A stretch of DNA of 8,164 bases from CAYZBM01 sp964476705 (lineage in GTDB: Bacteria > Pseudomonadota > Alphaproteobacteria > Rickettsiales > UBA6187): contig CAYZBM010000081.1 in assembly GCA_964476705.1 (NCBI GenBank), positions 1 through 8,164 of the forward strand, in the 5' to 3' direction. The position numbers were made by a program, and so were the translations under genes. Shown piece by piece: positions 1 to 4,593 of the stretch; the stretch's first letter is position 1, and the number at the start of each line of letters is the position of its first letter. The notes beneath the pieces are model-generated. The model was given only the letters and a program-made list of their open reading frames with translations, was not told the origin of the DNA and made no database searches.

Positions 1-52
1 TCAAGTACGGTTCTGTGAGAACCTGGGAGCGTAAGTTCCCGGGTTACTCGAT
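1..52 (+). mobile_element. 3' end of a group II intron (part of domain V plus complete domain VI)
   Basis: Seen: positions 4-14 read AGTACGGTTCT, the typical 3' strand of bacterial group II intron domain V. A hairpin follows at once: GAG (17-19) and AACCTGGGAG (20-29) pair, with one central and one terminal G-U, to TTCCCGGGTT (36-45) and CTC (47-49) around loop CGTAAG (30-35). The single unpaired A46 between the two stem parts sits where the branch-point adenosine of domain VI belongs. An intron end at GAT (50-52) leaves A46 seven bases from the 3' splice site and gives the usual A-pyrimidine terminus. Known: these self-splicing retroelements carry a reverse transcriptase/maturase between the upstream domains and domain V; that part would lie before base 1. 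Whether the element is intact cannot be judged here. Exact 3' boundary uncertain by one or two bases. Confidence 0.8.
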
Positions 53-78
53 CGATCGAGAAAAGCTCTAGGAGAGAG

Positions 79-172
79 ATCAATAGTACCCCACACTTTT
101 TTGAGCTGCTGTTTTCTTCTTAAATTCTCCAACAACGTCATCAACATAATTTTTCTAAAAAATACTATTGAT
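79..172. repeat. Inverted repeat ATCAATAGTA / TACTATTGAT
   Basis: ATCAATAGTA at 79-88 is the exact reverse complement of TACTATTGAT at 163-172, leaving 74 bases between the arms. The enclosed segment is the minus-strand coding-like remnant, so the arms might be ends of a tiny miniature element or simply chance in AT-rich DNA. No target-site duplication is evident next to the arms. The loop is long, so a functional RNA hairpin is less likely than a DNA-level repeat. Confidence 0.3.
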
Positions 173-328
173 GCCGATCTTCGGGAGCGTTAGTTGGGTC
201 ACTTCAAATAAAAAATACTATAAAATAAAATTTAATATTTTGACTGAAAAATAAGGAGACCTGAACCTACCCAGAGAAACGAGTATCACTATATGTTAAG
301 GGTCAGCTTTTAAGGCTAAAGAAATTTG

Positions 329-406
329 TTAAACTATACCCCAACCATCTTTAAGCTTATAAGGCAAATCTCCTAATTTACCAGTAAATACCCCAATATC
401 AGCCAT
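329..406 (-). CDS. Possible 25-residue mini-protein of unknown function
   Basis: Read on the minus strand, ATG at 406-404 opens a 25-codon frame ending with TAA at 331-329. The peptide begins MADIGVFTGK and ends KLKDGWGIV. A GAGG sequence lies seven bases before the ATG, a well-placed ribosome-binding site that is better than that of dnaE in this window. It diverges from the 1114-aa protein gene, with start codons about 100 bases apart. I do not recognise the peptide; it has no obvious signal peptide or membrane segment. It could be a true small protein, the truncated start of a longer lost gene, or chance. Length alone gives no statistical support. Confidence 0.2.
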   Translation of the reverse strand: MADIGVFTGKLGDLPYKLKDGWGIV

Positions 407-438
407 TTTTTAGCCTCATAAAATATATTTAAGACCCC

Positions 439-502
439 ATTAATAAATTTTTAAGCATTCTGCTTTAAAATAGCCCTTAAGATAATTTATTATTAATAAG
501 GG
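439..502 (+). promoter_or_regulatory. Promoter region with CtrA-type TTAA-N7-TTAA box, before the 1114-aa protein gene
   Basis: TTAA at 440-443 and TTAA at 451-454 are separated by exactly seven bases, the recognition pattern of the alphaproteobacterial response regulator CtrA. A -10-like TAAAAT follows at 466-471, 11 bases after the box, so the box would overlap the -35 area, as at known CtrA-activated promoters. There is no good independent -35 hexamer. An AAGGG ribosome-binding site at 498-502 lies eight bases before the start codon at 511. The same arrangement recurs at the same distance before the 150-aa gene (3902-3968), which is the main support. The identification of CtrA is inference. 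Confidence 0.5.
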
Positions 503-510
503 ATAAGAGT

Positions 511-3500
511 ATGTCTAAGGGAAATAAAAATGCACAATTAGAAAAAGAGTTGCGTGCTAGAAACTCAGAAGTTGTAAAATTATTACAAAATTTTTCTTCT
601 CCATTAATAGACGGTATAAGACTTGCAGAGTATAAAGAAAAAGCTACACTTGATCTAGAAACACAATTGAAGTACGGTAATATAGCTCAGGAGCAGTATT
701 ATCATAATTTAAACAAAATTGAAAAAAAAACTAAGCTATCGCCAGAAGATAGAGGTATAAAGGGTGAGTTAATACCAATAACAGATAAAGAATTTCAAGA
801 TTTGCTAAGTAAGGCAAAAATAAATGATACGGCATATTTATCTAATACTAATAATATAGAATACATAGCTTATAATTATGCTCTATTTGCCAATGAAGCT
901 ATTAGTGATACTGCTAGAGCTATAAAAGCTGCTGATGCAGCTATCCAAGTTTTAACTAAAATTTATAAAGAAAAAGAACAACAAGAAAAAGCTAAAAAAG
1001 ATGAGAAACTTAAAGAAGCAACTCGACAAGAAGAGGTCAAGAAAGATCCTAAACAACTCTTAATTGAGGAAATAAAATTAAATATTAATAGTTTAGAGGA
1101 CGATCTATCATCTAGGATGGATGTTCAGCCTGCAGAAATAGAATCATCAATTAACGCATTAAATACAAGTAATAGAATTAAATTAGAAGTTGTAGAAGAT
1201 GAGGAAAGAGGAGGCTATTTCATTAATATGCAAGGAAAAGAACTAAAACATAATAATAAATTTTTTAATCAATTATCTGTAGATGAGTTACGATTATTAA
1301 ACGAAGGAATCAAAGCGATACATACTGAAGCTCAAGAAATTAATAAAAACAAAAGATCAGCAAGATCAGGAATTTCAACAGAATCTCCTTTCGCTGTTAT
1401 ACCACCTATCAGTAAAGATCAGGTACGTATAAGCGCTTTGGATGCTTTAGCTGCAACTCGTAGTTCTGGTGAAAAGGAAGGAATAGAAGGTTTTGGTACT
1501 AAAGGCACTATAGGTTCCACCACTCCTAGTAGGGCCGCCTCTCCTTCAGCGTCTAGTGTTTCTAGTACTGTTGATTCCGGGAATGAATCAGGCCCCAGAT
1601 CTAGGAGCGGTTCTAATAGTTCAACATCCTCTAAAGGTTCTCGATCTTCAAAAAGCTCAAGTGATTCTTTTGGAGATAAAACTGGTCAATTAGGAAGTAA
1701 ATTAAAACATTATGAAGGTTTGATAAAAGGTAAAACAACTGAGAATATTAATCTTTTAGAAGGATATTTAGAAACTCTATATTCAGAATTTAATAATATT
1801 TTACCTAAGGAAATACTATCTTCATCAAAAGTTTCCATAAATGGTAAAAATATAGATTATAACTCTAAAACAGGGCTTAGTGGAGCAATAGGATTTAAGG
1901 TATCTGATAAAGATAAAGTTAATAGATTAAAAGCTGCAATAGTGCTGGTAGCTACAAAAGTAGATGAGACAATGGCCACAATATCAGTAGATGTTGATGC
2001 TATATCTGCTCTTATAGAAAAAAATAATGCTGTTAAAGCAAGTATACAAAAGAATGAAAAATTAAACAAAAGGATAATTATTGATGATCGAGGTAATATA
2101 GAATTAGATCGTCCTTTAAATAAGGAAGAAAGATTAGCCTTAATGCAGATTGCAAAAAATAATACTACAAATAAAAGTGCAAACGCTATTAGTCCCCAGG
2201 AACAACAAGCAACAGCAAGCCCAGCTCCAGCAGTATCTCCAAGGCCATTACCTGCAGTGCCTAAGATGGTACAACTAGAGGTAACAGAAAATACTGTGGC
2301 TCTTCAAGCTATTGATATTTTAGGAGATAATCTAAAAGAACAGAAAGCTCTGGATCGTGAATCATTAATCAGTGCATCATCTTCTGCTCTAGGTAGCTTC
2401 ATGAGAAAAGGAAAGGTTACTTTATTAATTGATGATAATAGTAACAATTCAGAGAAAATAGAAGAAGAAGGTCATAAGGTATTTGCGACTGGTTTAGAGA
2501 AGGAGAAGTTTGAAAAAAAATTGATGAATGATTGTGAATCTTGGATTAATCATTATAAAACAAAAGGAAAATTACATCCTGATTTAGAAGGACTTGCGGT
2601 AGTTTCTTGGGATCTTGACAAGACTTTATTACCAGTTAGTTTAGATGATCTTCTTATCGCTAGGATGAGGATTGATGATGAAACAAATTGTCTGGAATAT
2701 GGAAATAAACTAGCAGAAAGAGATCAATCTGGTGAATTAAAAAATAAAGATTTTTTAAGAAAACTTATTTTATTTGAGGATAAAATAGGTAGTAATGAGA
2801 TAGATATAAAAAAACTTACTCACATGACAAAAGTATTAGAAGTCATGAAAATAATTCAAGATAATGGCGTGCCCAATGTGATAGTTTCGCAAAATAAATT
2901 TGGATCAAAAGTAATAGAAGCTTGTTTAGAAATAGCTGCTGAAGAAATAGCAAAAAAACAAGGTTTAGAAAATCATAAAGATTGTAAAGCTAGTGATTAT
3001 GTTAGCGATATTATATTGATGGAAGATTTTCGATTTTTAATGGGAGATGATCGTAAAAACGGGGGAAATTATGATTATAGTGCTTTAGTTAATTTTAAGA
3101 GCACATCAGTAGGAAAAAATCCTCATGTAGTTTTAGCTTTGGCAAAATCTGATTTATATAGAGAACGTTTAAGTAGAAGAAAAGAAAACTTAACAACTGC
3201 TCCATCTGTTTCCCAACGTCCAGCTGCTTTTGCTATAGATAATAGTGTAGATAGCAGTGAAACAGATAAATCTCCGCCTTCTTCGCCTGTTCCTGAAAGG
3301 AAATCTCCTCTTGTTCAGGCTCCGATAAGTAGCTTAAATACAAGTGCTTCTACGTCTTCAGTTACTTCTTCTACTGAAAATTATACGACAAAAATACATT
3401 TGACAACTGGGGCTATAACAAAAATCACCAAAGACATTCTTGATAAAATAAAACAAAGTCCAGAAGATTTTATGAAATTAAAAGCTCAAATACATAAGTG

Positions 3501-3855
3501 TATTGAAAAACCAGGATTAGGAATGATTAGTGAGATAGAATTTGGTTCTACTTTTGAGAATGAAAAAGGTTCAATAAATATTACCTTTGAAAAATTGACT
3601 CCCTATACTCAAACTGAAATTAATACGTTAAGAAATGAATTGAGCAAGCCAAAAAAAGTACAAGAAAATAAGGCTCCAACTCCAATAGGAAATGCTATAT
3701 CTAAGAATATTCAAGATTATAAAAAATCACATCCTGAGGAAGCCAAAAAAGATAATGATAGTCCTAGTTTAAATTTAGTTGGAGTTACATCTATTCAAAA
3801 TGCCGGAGAATTAAAAGATAAACGTAATGGTGTAGTGCCTCCTCCTTCGTTTTAA
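511..3855 (+). CDS. Large multidomain orphan protein with HAD-hydrolase-like motifs; candidate effector
   Basis: 1114 residues; family not recognised. Start: ATG with AAGGG eight bases upstream. No signal peptide or membrane span is visible. Order of parts: helical N-terminus; Lys/Glu-rich likely coiled coil (about 140-200); small mixed domain (about 210-275); Ser-rich, probably disordered linker (about 335-387); further mixed segments (about 395-550); Pro-rich linker (561-585) including RPLPAVP, which fits an SH3-ligand pattern (R578, P581, P584); HAD-like domain (about 631-890); second Ser/Pro-rich linker (about 911-957); mixed C-terminal domain (about 958-1047); polar tail ending VVPPPSF. 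HAD-like motifs: DLDKT (Asp701, Asp703), Ser793 after a hydrophobic strand, GKNP with Lys869, and IDDN (Asp641, Asp642), which here comes first. Known: HAD enzymes are mostly Mg-dependent phosphohydrolases with a catalytic Asp nucleophile. Inferred: a cytoplasmic or secreted phosphohydrolase-like effector. The upstream region matches that of the 150-aa gene, so the two are probably co-regulated. Confidence 0.9.
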   Translation: MSKGNKNAQLEKELRARNSEVVKLLQNFSSPLIDGIRLAEYKEKATLDLETQLKYGNIAQEQYYHNLNKIEKKTKLSPEDRGIKGELIPITDKEFQDLLSKAKINDTAYLSNTNNIEYIAYNYALFANEAISDTARAIKAADAAIQVLTKIYKEKEQQEKAKKDEKLKEATRQEEVKKDPKQLLIEEIKLNINSLEDDLSSRMDVQPAEIESSINALNTSNRIKLEVVEDEERGGYFINMQGKELKHNNKFFNQLSVDELRLLNEGIKAIHTEAQEINKNKRSARSGISTESPFAVIPPISKDQVRISALDALAATRSSGEKEGIEGFGTKGTIGSTTPSRAASPSASSVSSTVDSGNESGPRSRSGSNSSTSSKGSRSSKSSSDSFGDKTGQLGSKLKHYEGLIKGKTTENINLLEGYLETLYSEFNNILPKEILSSSKVSINGKNIDYNSKTGLSGAIGFKVSDKDKVNRLKAAIVLVATKVDETMATISVDVDAISALIEKNNAVKASIQKNEKLNKRIIIDDRGNIELDRPLNKEERLALMQIAKNNTTNKSANAISPQEQQATASPAPAVSPRPLPAVPKMVQLEVTENTVALQAIDILGDNLKEQKALDRESLISASSSALGSFMRKGKVTLLIDDNSNNSEKIEEEGHKVFATGLEKEKFEKKLMNDCESWINHYKTKGKLHPDLEGLAVVSWDLDKTLLPVSLDDLLIARMRIDDETNCLEYGNKLAERDQSGELKNKDFLRKLILFEDKIGSNEIDIKKLTHMTKVLEVMKIIQDNGVPNVIVSQNKFGSKVIEACLEIAAEEIAKKQGLENHKDCKASDYVSDIILMEDFRFLMGDDRKNGGNYDYSALVNFKSTSVGKNPHVVLALAKSDLYRERLSRRKENLTTAPSVSQRPAAFAIDNSVDSSETDKSPPSSPVPERKSPLVQAPISSLNTSASTSSVTSSTENYTTKIHLTTGAITKITKDILDKIKQSPEDFMKLKAQIHKCIEKPGLGMISEIEFGSTFENEKGSINITFEKLTPYTQTEINTLRNELSKPKKVQENKAPTPIGNAISKNIQDYKKSHPEEAKKDNDSPSLNLVGVTSIQNAGELKDKRNGVVPPPSF

Positions 3856-3860
3856 TAAGG

Positions 3861-3887
3861 ACCTCAAAAACTTTGCGGGAGTTTTTT
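3861..3887 (+). terminator. Probable rho-independent terminator, weak stem
   Basis: Six bases after the stop codon, CCTCAAA (3862-3868) can pair with TTTG (3872-3875) and GGG (3877-3879) around loop AAC, with C3876 bulged and one G-U pair. AG and six T (3882-3887) follow. The right half, TTGCGGGAGTTTTTT, is nearly identical to that of the strong terminator at 4466-4501, but the matching ACTCCC left arm is absent. It is either a weakened copy or a less efficient terminator that allows some read-through into the 150-aa gene. Confidence 0.5.
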
Positions 3888-3901
3888 ATGTTCTTGATCT
3901 T

Positions 3902-3968
3902 ATTAATAATTCTTTAAGAGTTTAGGATTAAAATAGAATTAATTGATATTTTACTTAAAGATAAAGGG
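3902..3968 (+). promoter_or_regulatory. Promoter region with CtrA-type TTAA-N7-TTAA box, before the 150-aa protein gene
   Basis: TTAA at 3903-3906 and 3914-3917 are seven bases apart, and TAAAAT follows at 3929-3934, again 11 bases after the box. Over the 35 bases from ATTAATAA to TAAAATAG, 28 positions match the region before the 1114-aa gene without gaps, and the distance to the start codon is 73 bases against 72. A second TTAA-N7-TTAA (3928-3931 and 3939-3942) overlaps the -10-like element here; the other promoter has N8 at that place. AAAGGG at 3963-3968 is the ribosome-binding site. Binding by CtrA is inferred from the motif only. Confidence 0.5.
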
Positions 3969-3974
3969 TTATGT

Positions 3975-4427
3975 ATGCCAGATTCTACTCACAACACACC
4001 AAATTCTAAGCCACTAGCCGGTGTGACTATTCCCTTAAATATTCAATCAGAAAAATTTAATGATCCGTCCTTTATTAACTTTCTGAAAGAAAGTTTAGCA
4101 AAAGAATGCGCCGTAAGAGGAGATAAAAATTTAGCAAAAAATATACTTAATATGGAGTTTGCTCTTTCTGAAGGAAAAGATAGTTTAATGATTTCAGGTG
4201 AGGGAGTTAATACTAAAATTGAAAATAGTTCTAAAAATGCAATTACAGAATTATTAACTGCGGGGAGGAAAGTAGCTGGTAATAAAACCGGGAACATGCT
4301 TGAAGATATAGTTAATAAATATGAGCCCTCAAAAGATAAGAAGAATTCTCATTCATCAGCCACTGATCAAGGAAAACATTGGCAAAATTTATTAAAGAAC
4401 CAAAGTAATAATGTGCTTTCTCGATAG
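3975..4427 (+). CDS. Orphan 150-residue protein, function unknown
   Basis: I do not recognise this protein. It is 150 residues, hydrophilic, with one cysteine (Cys45) and no signal peptide or membrane segment. A polar start (1-20, Thr/Asn/Pro-rich) leads to a probably folded core (about 30-115) of helix, short beta-like stretch (about 57-80, NILNMEFAL then LMISGEGV) and a helix (about 83-102). A Lys/Ser/Asn-rich, likely disordered tail (116-150) ends NNVLSR. The ATG is supported by AAAGGG six bases upstream. It lies 119 bases after the 1114-aa gene on the same strand, with its own promoter-like region, and a strong terminator follows. The shared upstream region suggests the two orphan genes are expressed together, possibly as secreted factors, but nothing in the residues proves secretion. 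The beta-then-helix core loosely resembles segments of the larger protein. The frame is real with good likelihood, given its ribosome-binding site and flanking signals. Confidence 0.8.
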   Translation: MPDSTHNTPNSKPLAGVTIPLNIQSEKFNDPSFINFLKESLAKECAVRGDKNLAKNILNMEFALSEGKDSLMISGEGVNTKIENSSKNAITELLTAGRKVAGNKTGNMLEDIVNKYEPSKDKKNSHSSATDQGKHWQNLLKNQSNNVLSR

Positions 4428-4465
4428 AAATAATTGTTTTTAAGGCTAAAATATTTATTCTTAAT

Positions 4466-4501
4466 ACTCCCCTAGTTAAAAAAACTTGCGGGAGTTTTTT
4501 T
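4466..4501 (+). terminator. Rho-independent terminator after the 150-aa gene
   Basis: ACTCCC (4466-4471) pairs perfectly with GGGAGT (4490-4495), with an inner AGTT/AACT pairing (4474-4477 and 4483-4486) around a run of A. Seven T (4495-4501) follow. It sits 38 bases after the stop codon and insulates dnaE from the upstream genes. Confidence 0.85.
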
Positions 4502-4525
4502 ATTATATCCCCATAAAAAACCTTA

Positions 4526-4554
4526 ATGACTAACGGTAAAAGATCGGGTATGGT
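4526..4554 (+). promoter_or_regulatory. Candidate dnaE promoter (low support)
   Basis: ATGACT (4526-4531) and TATGGT (4549-4554) each match four of six bases of the sigma-70 -35 and -10 consensus, at the ideal 17-base spacing. Transcription would start near 4561, giving a leader of about 33 bases. The strong terminator just upstream implies a promoter somewhere in 4502-4593, and this is the best candidate seen. No TTAA-N7-TTAA box is present. Confidence 0.3.
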
Positions 4555-4593
4555 CTTAAACCACTATTTTTTTGCAAACAAATAAACAAAATA

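Larger units (their letters stand above)
53..438. other. Intergenic stretch without a convincing gene; decayed/mobile-element flank
   Basis: This AT-rich stretch separates the group II intron from the first complete gene. No open frame of ordinary gene length starts or ends here on either strand. It contains a 10-base inverted repeat (79-88 and 163-172), a minus-strand coding-like remnant ending in TGA at 80-82, a short echo of the intron domain VI sequence (182-203), and a 25-codon minus-strand ORF (329-406). The mixture suggests the worn exon side of a mobile-element insertion, but no element could be named. Confidence 0.5.

Noticed and set aside
15..49. Stem-loop resembling a tRNA arm or a terminator
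   Set aside because: No cloverleaf can be built around it and no T-run follows. The domain V sequence before it and the bulged A identify it as group II intron domain VI.
451..468. TTAA-N10-TTAA pair shared by both orphan promoters
   Set aside because: The second TTAA is formed by the TAAAAT element, so this is a by-product of the conserved box plus -10 spacing, not a separate operator.
1511..1675. Ser-codon-rich stretch considered as a DNA tandem repeat
   Set aside because: The nucleotide sequence has no regular repeat unit; the serines use mixed codons, indicating a low-complexity protein linker and not repeat expansion.
1857..2069. 70-codon antisense open frame inside the large orphan gene
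   Set aside because: Hydrophobic composition and position are those of an antisense shadow of an AT-rich coding frame; no ribosome-binding site and fully inside a supported gene.
4043..4297. 84-codon antisense open frame opposite the 150-aa gene
   Set aside because: Shadow frame; the sense gene has promoter, ribosome-binding site and terminator, whereas the antisense has none.
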